Source of the DNA: Pseudomonas citri
GTDB lineage: Bacteria; Pseudomonadota; Gammaproteobacteria; Pseudomonadales; Pseudomonadaceae
Direction of reading: 5' to 3'
Assembly (NCBI RefSeq): GCF_025336485.1
Contig: NZ_JAODAB010000007.1
Span: forward strand, 62,001 to 126,000
DNA length: 64,000 nucleotides
The notes under the pieces were generated by a model that had not been told where the DNA came from, did no database searches, and worked only from the letters and a program-made list of their open reading frames with translations. This document shows, piece after piece, positions 56,328-64,000 of this stretch. How positions within the stretch are numbered: position 1 is the stretch's first letter; every line of letters starts with the position of its first letter. The translations under genes were made by a program, and so were the position numbers.

Positions 56328-58502
56328 TCAAGGCGCCGGGTTCACCTGCACCACGGGAATCAGTTGCGGGTCGGTCTCGGTCACGGGCGCCTTGCCGCGC
56401 TTTTTGCGCTTGTTGATCAGCGGCGGGCATTTGTTTTCGTTGTGCCAGGTCATCTGGCAGTCGAGGCAGTAATGGCATTCGTTGGCATTGATCCGGCCAT
56501 CGGGATGGATCGCCTGGATCTCACATTCCTTGGCGCACAACTGGCAGGGGTTACCGCATTCCTTGCGGCGCTTGAGCCAGTCGAACAGCCGCAACCGGGT
56601 CGGCATCGCCAGGGCGGCGCCCAGCGGGCAGATGTAGCGGCAATAGACTTTGCGGGTGAACAGGTTGATCACCAACAAACCCGCCGCGTACGCGACGAAC
56701 CACCACTGACGGTCGAACTTGAGGGTAATGGCGGTCTTGAAGGGTTCGATTTCGGCCAGGCGTTCGGCGGTGGCCATCGACTCCAGCGACACGCCGAACA
56801 GCACCAGCAGGATGATGTATTTGATGGCCCACAGCCGCTCATGCACGGCGAACGGCAGCTCGTACTGAGGCACCTTGAACTTGCGCGCCAGCTCGTTGAT
56901 CAACTCCTGCAACGCGCCGAACGGACACAGCCAGCCGCAGAACACTCCGCGACCCCACAGCAGGATGCTGGCGGCGGTGAAGACCCAGAGAATGAAGATC
57001 AGCGGATCGGTGAGGAACAGCTCCCAACGGAAACCTTCGAACAACGCATGGACGAAGGTCAGCGCATTGACCACGGACAACTGCGCCAACGCGTAGCCAC
57101 CCAGGAACACCACGGTGAATACCAGGTAGCCCCGGCGCACCCAATGCAACAGTTTCGGCCGACGGGCCAGCGCGTCCTGGAGGAACAGGATGGTCGTCAG
57201 CACCAACAGGGCCGCGCCCAGCACACTGATCTCGACACTTTTCTGGTACCACAGCGTCAGCCACATCGGCCGGCTGGCTTCTTCGGCCGCCGCAAGTTGT
57301 TCAGCAGTGGGCAGCGGTCGCTCCAGGTAGGGCTCGGGCAGTTGATAGGCCAGTTCAAAATTGCTGAAGATGCCGCTGACCGGACCAGTCTGGCGGCGCA
57401 CCAGCAACTCCAGGCTCCACGGCGAACCGGGGTCGAAACGGTGCGAAGCGCGGATGATGAAAATGGCCATTTCATCGAACGCCGGCATGTCGTCGGCGGC
57501 CACGTCGTCCAGGCGCTGGAAATCCATGTCGCGGAAGCTGATGGTGTCGCCGAACTGGCGCAGCACCACCCGATCGAAAATGCCACCGCGCACGTAACCC
57601 GAGCCTTTGAAGGAGTAGCGTCCACTGCCCATCACCGCAATGGCCTGCTCGCCCGGCTTGAGCGTGTTCATCAGTTCGCGGTATTGCGCCTCGCCCAGCA
57701 GATTGCGGCCGATGGTCGGCGGGTTGAGGTGAGTGACGTACAAGTCGATGAACGTGTCGTCGGCCTGCTCGGCGCTGGCGACTTCAACCTGTTCGGCGTC
57801 GGTACCCTTGAACGAAGCATCCACCTGGCCCCGGGTCAGGTGCAGACGACGCACCGCGCCATTGCCGGTCAGGGTGTTCCAGTCCGCCGGGGTGTAAAGA
57901 TCTTCCCGCACACGGGCCGGGGCCACGGCCAACCCTGCGTCGCCCTTGACCAGGCCCAGGGACACCGCGACATCGTGGGCGGCGCGCATGATGACTTCGT
58001 TGACCACCATCGCCGTGACAGTGGCACCGGCAATCGCATCCACGGTCACCGCATTCGGGTCGCTGGAATGCCCTACCACCACCCGCTGATTGACCTTGAT
58101 GCCGCTGTAGCGCGCACTGAACGCGTGGAGTTTTTCTTCGGCGATACCGATCAGCAGGATCGGTTCGTGGTGCTCCAGCACATAAGCGTCGAGGATCACG
58201 CCGGCGGGATCGAGGATCACCTGGACATTGATCGGCTTGCCCGAGTAAGCAGGAATGTCCACCGCGTCCAGACTCTGGAACACGTAGCCGATGACCTTGC
58301 CGGCAGCGGACAGTGTGCGTACCTTGAACCGCCCTTCAGGCGCGGAGATCGAATCGGTCTGGTTGAGGACATGGTGGATGCGTTGTTGCTCGATGTCGCC
58401 ATAGTCCTTGGCGTGGGCCAGGCCCGCGACCACCATCAGCAACACGAACAGCCCACGGAGCCAGAAACGCGAAGGGTGCAGCAACACAGAGGAAGGGATC
58501 AT
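56328..58502 (-). CDS. nosR: NosR, flavin/iron-sulfur membrane protein of N2O reduction
   Basis: A 724-residue polytopic protein giving electrons to, and allowing expression of, NosZ. It has a signal peptide, a periplasmic FMN-binding domain with the covalent flavin Thr in [11 protein letters not shown], membrane helices with CysPro motifs ([16 protein letters not shown]), and C-terminal 4Fe-4S clusters ([25 protein letters not shown]). The ATG at 58502 is chosen; a TTG nine bases upstream is also possible. A perfect DNR box lies upstream. Confidence 0.97.
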   Translation of the reverse strand: MIPSSVLLHPSRFWLRGLFVLLMVVAGLAHAKDYGDIEQQRIHHVLNQTDSISAPEGRFKVRTLSAAGKVIGYVFQSLDAVDIPAYSGKPINVQVILDPAGVILDAYVLEHHEPILLIGIAEEKLHAFSARYSGIKVNQRVVVGHSSDPNAVTVDAIAGATVTAMVVNEVIMRAAHDVAVSLGLVKGDAGLAVAPARVREDLYTPADWNTLTGNGAVRRLHLTRGQVDASFKGTDAEQVEVASAEQADDTFIDLYVTHLNPPTIGRNLLGEAQYRELMNTLKPGEQAIAVMGSGRYSFKGSGYVRGGIFDRVVLRQFGDTISFRDMDFQRLDDVAADDMPAFDEMAIFIIRASHRFDPGSPWSLELLVRRQTGPVSGIFSNFELAYQLPEPYLERPLPTAEQLAAAEEASRPMWLTLWYQKSVEISVLGAALLVLTTILFLQDALARRPKLLHWVRRGYLVFTVVFLGGYALAQLSVVNALTFVHALFEGFRWELFLTDPLIFILWVFTAASILLWGRGVFCGWLCPFGALQELINELARKFKVPQYELPFAVHERLWAIKYIILLVLFGVSLESMATAERLAEIEPFKTAITLKFDRQWWFVAYAAGLLVINLFTRKVYCRYICPLGAALAMPTRLRLFDWLKRRKECGNPCQLCAKECEIQAIHPDGRINANECHYCLDCQMTWHNENKCPPLINKRKKRGKAPVTETDPQLIPVVQVNPAP

Positions 58503-58566
58503 GGACGCCAAGGCTTAAAGACAGGATCTTGGCGATCATGGTAGGACCCACCTCCCGTCCCGGCCC

Positions 58567-58580
58567 TTGATTGAAATCAA
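58567..58580 (-). promoter_or_regulatory. DNR box of the nos operon
   Basis: TTGATTGAAATCAA is a perfect match to TTGAT-N4-ATCAA, centred about 71 bases upstream of the nosR start. It is the likely DNR target for nosRZDFYL. Confidence 0.87.
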
Positions 58581-58664
58581 CTCGCAGAAAGACTTATGTG
58601 GGAGCAAGGCTTGCCCGCGACAGCGATCTTACCTTCACCCCGACACCCGAACCTTGAACAGTCC

Positions 58665-58694
58665 TGTGGCGAGGGCGCTTGCTCCCTCGCCACG
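58665..58694 (-). terminator. REP-type hairpin downstream of the Asp-box protein gene
   Basis: GTGGCGAGGG and CCCTCGCCAC form a perfect ten-base-pair stem with an eight-base loop. It lies 25 bases beyond the end of the leftward gene at 58719 and before the nos promoter. A half REP (GTGGGAGCAAGGCTTGCCCGCGA) lies beside it at about 58600. Confidence 0.6.
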
Positions 58695-58718
58695 GGTTTT
58701 GAGTTGTTTGGGCTGGCG

Positions 58719-60197
58719 TCAGCGCAAGCCATAAGAGTAGATACCGCCGTCATTATTGTCGTACCAGTTGCCCTTGGCCCAGATCACCCGATCCTGCGCC
58801 GGTTGAAAGCCGACGATGCCCAGGTATCCGTCGATGGCGAGGCGTTGCCAGGAGCGGCCCCAGTCCTTGGAGTAGAACACCCCATCGGCGGAGATATTCG
58901 CATCCGACCACCAGTAGAGCCAACGCGGGGGGTGGTGCCTGCTGGAGGTATTGATCAGCAGGGTGTCCTGTCCCACCCAGAAATGGCCCTCGCGCAACTG
59001 ACTGTCCGAGGCCAGTGGCGAGAACACACTGGGCAGCTCACTCAACGCACGCCAGGTCAATGCGAGAGTGTCCAGTTCGGCGACAACCTCCCGGCCACGG
59101 TCGCCCTGGTCGATCAGGCCGATTACCCGCCCTGTTTGGTTCTGCACCAGCTTGTCGATGAACAGGTTGTCATCGCGCTGCACATCCACCACCTGCCACT
59201 GCCCGGCCTTGGCTTGCAACCGGGCTCGCGTCGTTACATTGAACGCGACGTTGTCACCGACACCGTCCGGGTTGCTGCCCCAGAAACGCTGGGACACCCA
59301 GATAAAGGCCCGCTGTGCATCCAACTGCAGGACATTGCTGCGAATCTCCCCATGCTCGCCGTCCGTTGTGTGCCAATCAGTGACATCGGGACGCTTGTCG
59401 CGCAGGTATTCAGTGGACACCAGCAACGACTCGGGCGCCGTTATCGGTGCGCTGCTCGCGCCGCGATCAGCCGAGTAGAAGACACCGGTGGGCACGGCAC
59501 CCGGCGTCTCTTCATTGCTGCCATCGTCCGCGGCGCCCGGCCGCCCCAAGGCCCACACGTCGTTCGCGCCATGGAAATAGAGGTTCAGGTTCCAGGCCAA
59601 TTGATCGGCCTCGGCAAACCAGCCTTTGCTCAACCAGGTCCAGTGCCGGCCCTGATCGTCACTGCGCAGCACCACGGTCTGGCGCAGCTCATCGGTGCTC
59701 GCCGTTTCAGGTCGGTCAAGGCCCGTGAGCAGGAACACACTGGTCCCGTCCGGACTGGCGACCAGGCAGGCGGCACCGCTGACATGCGCCACCAGCTGGA
59801 ATTGCCCCTGGGCGTCCAGGCGGGAAATGAACGAGGTTTCGTTATCGTCGCGCGAGAACAAACCGGCAAAGGCGCCAGGCTCTTCCGGTTCCTTGTTCTC
59901 ATCCGGCTTGCCGTAGACCGTCGCATCCAGGTCCACGACATCCGCCGACGGCTCGAACTCCCGCGCCTCGCTCTCCAGGCGCGCAACCAACCAGGTACCC
60001 TGCGGAGTCACCGTCACACCCGTGCAGTACTGGGTCATCGCGCGCAACCGGGTGTCCTTGACGCTACCCAACGGCTGTTGATCAGGACTGCCGCCCCCCC
60101 ATTGCAGCTTGGCACTGGCAATCATCCACATGTACCACAGCGCCGCACCGGCCAGCAGTGCGACAAACAGCGTAGCGAACAGTTTTGATCGAGGCAT
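58719..60197 (-). CDS. Membrane-anchored Asp-box (BNR/sortilin-like) repeat protein
   Basis: A 492-residue protein with one N-terminal membrane helix (KLFATLFVALLAGAALWYMW) and a large extracytoplasmic part containing Asp-box turns S/T-x-D-x-G-x-x-W: RSDDQGRHWTW, YSADRGAS and YSKDWGRSWQRL. Such repeats form beta-propellers in sialidases and sortilin-like proteins; no catalytic residues could be assigned. The start at 60197 is chosen because it gives a normal membrane anchor; a longer reading to about 60269 exists. No functional link to nos is evident. Confidence 0.75.
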   Translation of the reverse strand: MPRSKLFATLFVALLAGAALWYMWMIASAKLQWGGGSPDQQPLGSVKDTRLRAMTQYCTGVTVTPQGTWLVARLESEAREFEPSADVVDLDATVYGKPDENKEPEEPGAFAGLFSRDDNETSFISRLDAQGQFQLVAHVSGAACLVASPDGTSVFLLTGLDRPETASTDELRQTVVLRSDDQGRHWTWLSKGWFAEADQLAWNLNLYFHGANDVWALGRPGAADDGSNEETPGAVPTGVFYSADRGASSAPITAPESLLVSTEYLRDKRPDVTDWHTTDGEHGEIRSNVLQLDAQRAFIWVSQRFWGSNPDGVGDNVAFNVTTRARLQAKAGQWQVVDVQRDDNLFIDKLVQNQTGRVIGLIDQGDRGREVVAELDTLALTWRALSELPSVFSPLASDSQLREGHFWVGQDTLLINTSSRHHPPRWLYWWSDANISADGVFYSKDWGRSWQRLAIDGYLGIVGFQPAQDRVIWAKGNWYDNNDGGIYSYGLR

Positions 60198-60766
60198 GAG
60201 AGGTCCATACGCAAGGGAAACTGCGAAGCTTTTCTCATCTCTTTCATCCGGAGTAAATTTTTTTTGCACGAAAGCGAATGAATGGGGTCATTTGGATGTC
60301 ATTGCTGTGACCCAGGTTGCATTTGCCTTTGCGGGCTGCTGGGAGAACCCTACGACCAGCTTCCAGGAAAAATGTCTAGATGATTGAAATTAAAGGTTTT
60401 TAATCTTCTGGTCGTCTCGGGAAAGCTGTCTATACTGTTCCTTCAATTAATCGATTCAGTTGTCGTAATTTGCGGAGTCCCCCGTAGTCCATGGGGATTG
60501 TCCAAGCCAGGAGGCGCAATGATCTCAGTGCTATTGAGAACACCAGCATTTCACGTAATGCAACAGCCTCATCACGTCCCAAAACGATCGATGATGAGCG
60601 GAAAAAATTCCGCTCACCCGGACCTTCCAGTCATATCGACGACCCCGACCCGACGCAGGGGTTGTTGATACAGCCGCTGCCAAAAATACAACTCCTCTTG
60701 GCGACTCTAAAGGTAATGAGCCTGGCTACGTCGTTGTCTTAACTTTTATTTTCGAGCGCATCCATT
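60198..60766. other. Intergenic region upstream of the LuxR solo
   Basis: No gene is firmly supported. A short frame at 60519-60668 (49 residues, beginning MISVLLRTPAFH) has a strong AGGAGG four bases upstream, but its composition is unremarkable and an overlapping frame of 83 residues competes. A small stem around ATTAAAGGTTTTTAAT is near 60388. No lux box was recognised. Confidence 0.5.
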
Positions 60767-61492
60767 ATGCTCAAACCCATCTCCAGCCATCTGTTCAACT
60801 TAATTCAAGAGGTGGAAAACAACCTCCCTGGGGCGAGCGAGGAAGAATATACCGAAGTCCTCGGGTGGGTTTTCTCAAGGCTGGGCATCCATAAATTCGC
60901 TTATGTCCATCTGGAACCGCTGCCCTTCAACAACGCCAGAGTCGCCATTCACAGCAATTATCCCGCTGAATGGGTCGACATCTACCACAAGAATTCCCTG
61001 TACAAATCGGATCCGGTCATAGCCAATGCGGCCATTAGCGTAGCGCCCTTTTTCTGGAATGAAATCCCGGCAGAAATAGACGATGCCGAGGTATTCGACC
61101 CACGCTCTTTCCATGGGGCCAGGCAAGGGTTCACCGTGCCCATTCACGAGCCGGGCAAAGCCTTTGGCTCCGTTCATCTGTCCTGCGAAGAAAATGCCCC
61201 TGACTTCTCCCTCATTGTCCGATCGAACCTCGTCATCATTAAAGCTCTCAGCCTCATCGCCAACCAATATCGCCCAAAAGAAAACGCCCCTGAGAACAAT
61301 CTGAAATTATCGCCCAGGGAAATCGAGTTCCTGCGCTGGCTGGCATTGGGCAAAAACTATAAGGAAATCGGCCTGATCATGAACATCACCGAACGAACGG
61401 TGAAGTTCCATGCCAAGCAGATGACTGAGAAACTGGATTGCATCAACGTCAAGCAAGCGATGATCAAGGCTATCCAACTGAATTTCGTTTAA
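60767..61492 (+). CDS. LuxR-family regulator with autoinducer-binding domain (LuxR solo)
   Basis: A 241-residue quorum-sensing-type regulator. All the classical acyl-homoserine-lactone pocket residues are present at the right spacing: Trp69, Tyr73, Asp82, Pro83 and Trp97, plus Gly121. The C-terminal helix-turn-helix is LSPREIEFLRWLALG to ERTVKFHAKQMTEKL. No luxI synthase gene lies in the window, so it looks like a solo that may respond to its own or foreign signals. The ribosome site is weak. The target genes are unknown; the LysE exporter next to it is convergent. Confidence 0.88.
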   Translation: MLKPISSHLFNLIQEVENNLPGASEEEYTEVLGWVFSRLGIHKFAYVHLEPLPFNNARVAIHSNYPAEWVDIYHKNSLYKSDPVIANAAISVAPFFWNEIPAEIDDAEVFDPRSFHGARQGFTVPIHEPGKAFGSVHLSCEENAPDFSLIVRSNLVIIKALSLIANQYRPKENAPENNLKLSPREIEFLRWLALGKNYKEIGLIMNITERTVKFHAKQMTEKLDCINVKQAMIKAIQLNFV

Positions 61493-61599
61493 CCCATCGG
61501 CTCACGCACAACCGCACCTACTTGTTTTCCCTCGAGACTCGCCGGCCTGGTGATATGAAAATCTCTATCGCGCCAGGCCAATCCGATAGCCGCGCAACC

Positions 61600-62199
61600 T
61601 CAAGCAAATATGACCTGCGATGCAATGTTAAAAAGCATGCCGCAGGCAAACAAGCCTATCACCAAGGAAATGGCTCGGCTCAAAAATCTTCCGGAAACGA
61701 TGGCCTGCAACTTCCGACTGCAGAATGCGCCAGCGGCAATCCAGACAAGCCCTACCGGAAATATGATTGCCGTGAACAGCAACATGAATGACAAATAGTT
61801 ATCCAAGGACAAAAAGGTGCCGACAGGGGCTACGAAGGAAACAAAAAACAATCCCTTTGGATTGGTCAGCGTCGCCACAAACAAATCAGGTACGCTGACA
61901 CCTGCAGTCGCACCCGGCATATTGTCTTTTACCGAGAACCACAACTTTAACGATATGTAGAATAAAAAACCCACCGCAAACACTTTGGTGGCAACCACTA
62001 TCCAGGAGTGATCAGTGATCAGCAGGTCAATGAACACACCCCACATGCTCATCTGAATGACATACGCCAACCATTCCGCGGCGACAAACTTCATCGAACT
62101 TGTGTTCAAGCCCCGATTGATCCCGGTTTGCAGTAACAGCGAATTCGTTGGTCCTGGAACCAGCAAAACAGTCAACAATGACAGCGCAATATAACTCAT
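61600..62199 (-). CDS. LysE/RhtB family amino-acid exporter
   Basis: A 199-residue, six-helix membrane protein with the family N-terminal signature (LLTVLLVPGPTN) and NPKGLFFVSFV after helix 3. LysE/RhtB members export amino acids or related small molecules such as homoserine derivatives. The ATG at 62199 is preferred because it starts the first helix normally; an ATG at 62211 is possible. It lies between two LuxR-type regulators, convergent with the first. Confidence 0.88.
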   Translation of the reverse strand: MSYIALSLLTVLLVPGPTNSLLLQTGINRGLNTSSMKFVAAEWLAYVIQMSMWGVFIDLLITDHSWIVVATKVFAVGFLFYISLKLWFSVKDNMPGATAGVSVPDLFVATLTNPKGLFFVSFVAPVGTFLSLDNYLSFMLLFTAIIFPVGLVWIAAGAFCSRKLQAIVSGRFLSRAISLVIGLFACGMLFNIASQVIFA

Positions 62200-63135
62200 G
62201 GGGTCATCCATACCAGAAAGCCACTCGGGCTCGATTTGTCGGGAGATCTGTTCGATCCATCAGCTATTTTCAGCATCCATCACACCAAGTTGTACGACAT
62301 CAGATCAATTCGGTGAAAATAGAGTGGCTACACTAATTTCATTCAACTATCACACCCGACTTTTCTACCCCAGAACAGCCTGTAAGGCCTGCACCGTAAA
62401 TCCGGGACAAAACAGCGCACCCCCAGACACCTGTTGCTCACTCACCACATCAATACTCTACTGTTCTGCTGTGTCAATTTTTCGAACACCCTACTATCAA
62501 AGAGTTAGTCGCGCCTACCCCCGACCGTCAAGAAAACTCTCATTCTTCGAATATCAATATTGCCGATACGCATTCAAAGCACCCGGCCTGTCCATTCCCT
62601 CGCGCCGGTACTATTTTGGAGATTCATCAATACTAAACCGTCATGTAACGATTGCTCCGACAAAAATAACCACAACAAGAACCCCCTCAACTAATTAGAC
62701 TATACACTCTATTAATTCCGCCCTGTACTTTAGGACAGTTGAAATGCTTTATTGCAAAGTTAACAGTAGCCTCAACCCGGCCAAGAAATCGCATTCATGA
62801 ATGACTCATCGTGCACCTATCGCTTTTTCAGCATTTCCATCCGTGTTGAAAACCAATCGAATATTCCTGCCGGGGTCCGGAAACAAATACTGTCGACTCG
62901 TAAAATCGCACTCCCCGCTAGTACAAACACTTACCACGAGACCCTTGAGAAATACGCAATAAATAAAACTGCCGTAGATGACCAACCCTTCAATTCGTGC
63001 CGTTCGTCAGGCACATTCCATCCATCCCTCGATATTCGCCAAATGCACGCACATCGAAATATTCCGGCAAAGATCCCCATGCACACTGAACTGCAACTAT
63101 AACGTCAAATACTCTGGCATGAGTTTGGAGAAAGG
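62200..63135. other. AT-rich intergenic region of about 940 bases
   Basis: No gene is supported. The region is visibly AT-richer than the rest of the window. A rightward frame at 62797-63102 lacks family features and typical codon use. An imperfect inverted repeat CTGT-N8-ACAG near 62731 could be an operator. It probably contains promoters for the LysE gene and the regulator at 63136. Confidence 0.5.
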
Positions 63136-64000
63136 ATGAACCTACAACGACTATTCCCGCACGTTGGCAAAGTGATTGCCAGCACCGGCAGCCGACATTT
63201 CCCCCGCCTATTACACGACTTGATACTCACCGAAGTCCCCATCGATGCAACACATATAACCGAGCAACGCATTGGCAGCAGCAATATCGCTGAACCCAGG
63301 ACCTCCAGTCTGGGTTACGTCGGCATGGACACCCACTGTGTCGACGACATCATGGACACGCATACCGCAAAGCCTTTTTTCCTTGCCGATGACATGTTAT
63401 TCGAAGACAGCACCTCCCATAAAGTGCCCAACTTTTCCCGGTGCTTGCTCAAACGCGAACATTCGGATAAACCTGCCTCGCCCTCTGCAACGACTCAATT
63501 GCACCTTACGACTCGCAAGAACGGCCGTCGCTATGTGCTATCGGTATACCGCTCACCTTTTTCCAAAGGTTTTTCGGCGCAGGAACATGCCTTGCTGAAA
63601 GACTTTTCCTGCCTGTTGTTGCCCATGGTGGAAGAGCATGTTGCGGCCCTGGCGCCGGCCGAGACTGTTCGAGACGACGCCCAACTTTCCTTGGACGGCC
63701 CTGAAAATGGTGGCATGGAGGCATTGCGCCAACGCTTTGCCGACCGCCTGCTGTTGTCGGGTTTGAGCCTGTCCTCTCGTGAAACGGAAGTGTGTGTGGG
63801 TTTGCTGGCCGGGCGTACAGCGCCCGAACTTGCCGAGCAACTCAATTTGAAAGTCAACACCGTTGAAAGTTACCTGAAACGTGCCGCGATCAAGATGGGC
63901 ATTGGCGGACGCCGCTCGCTTATCCGGTGGATGCATTCAATGGACGCCACGCCAAACCCTCTCGAATGGGCAGGCAACACGGCGATTCGACAAGCCGTCT
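63136..64000 (+). CDS. LuxR-family transcriptional regulator (3' end outside window)
   Basis: Starting from the ATG at 63136, with GGAG and AAAGG just upstream, an open frame continues for 288 codons to the window edge. The C-terminal part has a LuxR-type helix-turn-helix: LSSRETEVCVGLLAG followed by NTVESYLKRAAIKMGIGGR. The N-terminal 190 residues contain no autoinducer pocket I recognise and may be a GAF-like or unrelated sensor domain. The true C-terminus is not visible. Function unknown. Confidence 0.82.
   Translation, partial: MNLQRLFPHVGKVIASTGSRHFPRLLHDLILTEVPIDATHITEQRIGSSNIAEPRTSSLGYVGMDTHCVDDIMDTHTAKPFFLADDMLFEDSTSHKVPNFSRCLLKREHSDKPASPSATTQLHLTTRKNGRRYVLSVYRSPFSKGFSAQEHALLKDFSCLLLPMVEEHVAALAPAETVRDDAQLSLDGPENGGMEALRQRFADRLLLSGLSLSSRETEVCVGLLAGRTAPELAEQLNLKVNTVESYLKRAAIKMGIGGRRSLIRWMHSMDATPNPLEWAGNTAIRQAV

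Noticed and set aside
54233..58544. Two long rightward open frames opposite nosZ and nosR
   Set aside because: Both are antisense shadows of complete, conserved nos genes.
62797..63102. A 101-codon rightward frame in the AT-rich gap
   Set aside because: No domain, no convincing ribosome site and unusual composition; better treated as intergenic.

Overview
The window is a chromosomal segment of a denitrifying Pseudomonas, most likely of the P. fluorescens group. The reasons are the full Pseudomonas-type gene orders narK1K2GHJI, nirSMCF-D-L-G-H-J-E-N, nirQ-norE-nirP, norCB-norD and nosRZDFYL, the dnr-dnrP pair, the GC-rich coding sequence, and many copies of the GTGGGAGC...GCTTGCTCGCGAT palindromes (REP/REPIN) common in that group. 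No tRNA, rRNA or CRISPR array was seen, and no insertion sequence with a transposase.

Layout. 1-1401: 3'-truncated nrdD (anaerobic ribonucleotide reductase) with an FNR-like box. 1669-13157: leftward nar operon narK1-narK2-narGHJI-ppiC-moaA (nitrate uptake, nitrate reductase, maturation and molybdenum cofactor). 13465-17137: rightward narXL, a DnrE-like CRP/FNR regulator and a DGC-domain protein. 17571-24456: a rightward, visibly less GC-rich block that looks like a peptide-modification (RiPP-type) cluster. It has a 58-residue candidate precursor followed by a terminator hairpin, YcaO, TfuA, an HExxH protein, a ThiS/MoaD-like sulfur carrier ending in Gly-Gly, a ThiF/MoeB-rhodanese protein, an MFS exporter and a spermidine-synthase-fold protein. 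The most economical reading is an uncharacterised thioamide-forming pathway with its own sulfur relay. This is the main candidate for something new.

24578-31404: leftward anaerobic cofactor genes ubiTVU (O2-independent ubiquinone synthesis), moeA and moaB, then pdxH and norR. 31404-35336: NO-response genes dnrN (YtfE/RIC), a small membrane protein, nnrS, a 29-residue putative membrane peptide, dnr and dnrP. 35341-41065: norD, norB, norC, nirP, norE and nirQ. 41266-50608: the nir operon. 50709-58502: nosLYFDZR on the minus strand. 58719-64000: a membrane-anchored Asp-box protein, an AHL-type LuxR solo, a LysE exporter and a second LuxR-type regulator cut by the window end.

The respiratory genes reduce nitrate to nitrite (Nar), nitric oxide (NirS), nitrous oxide (NorCB) and N2 (NosZ). 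Regulation can be read from sites. FNR/ANR/DNR boxes lie before nrdD, narK1, norC, nirS/nirQ and nosR. NarL heptamers lie between narK1 and narX. Two promoters, those of dnrN and of dnr, each carry three GT-N7-AC motifs with nearly identical spacing to a sigma-54 -24/-12 element, which suggests that NorR controls dnr directly. A palindromic MITE-like element has inserted at the nirD/nirL junction and supplies the last codons of nirD.
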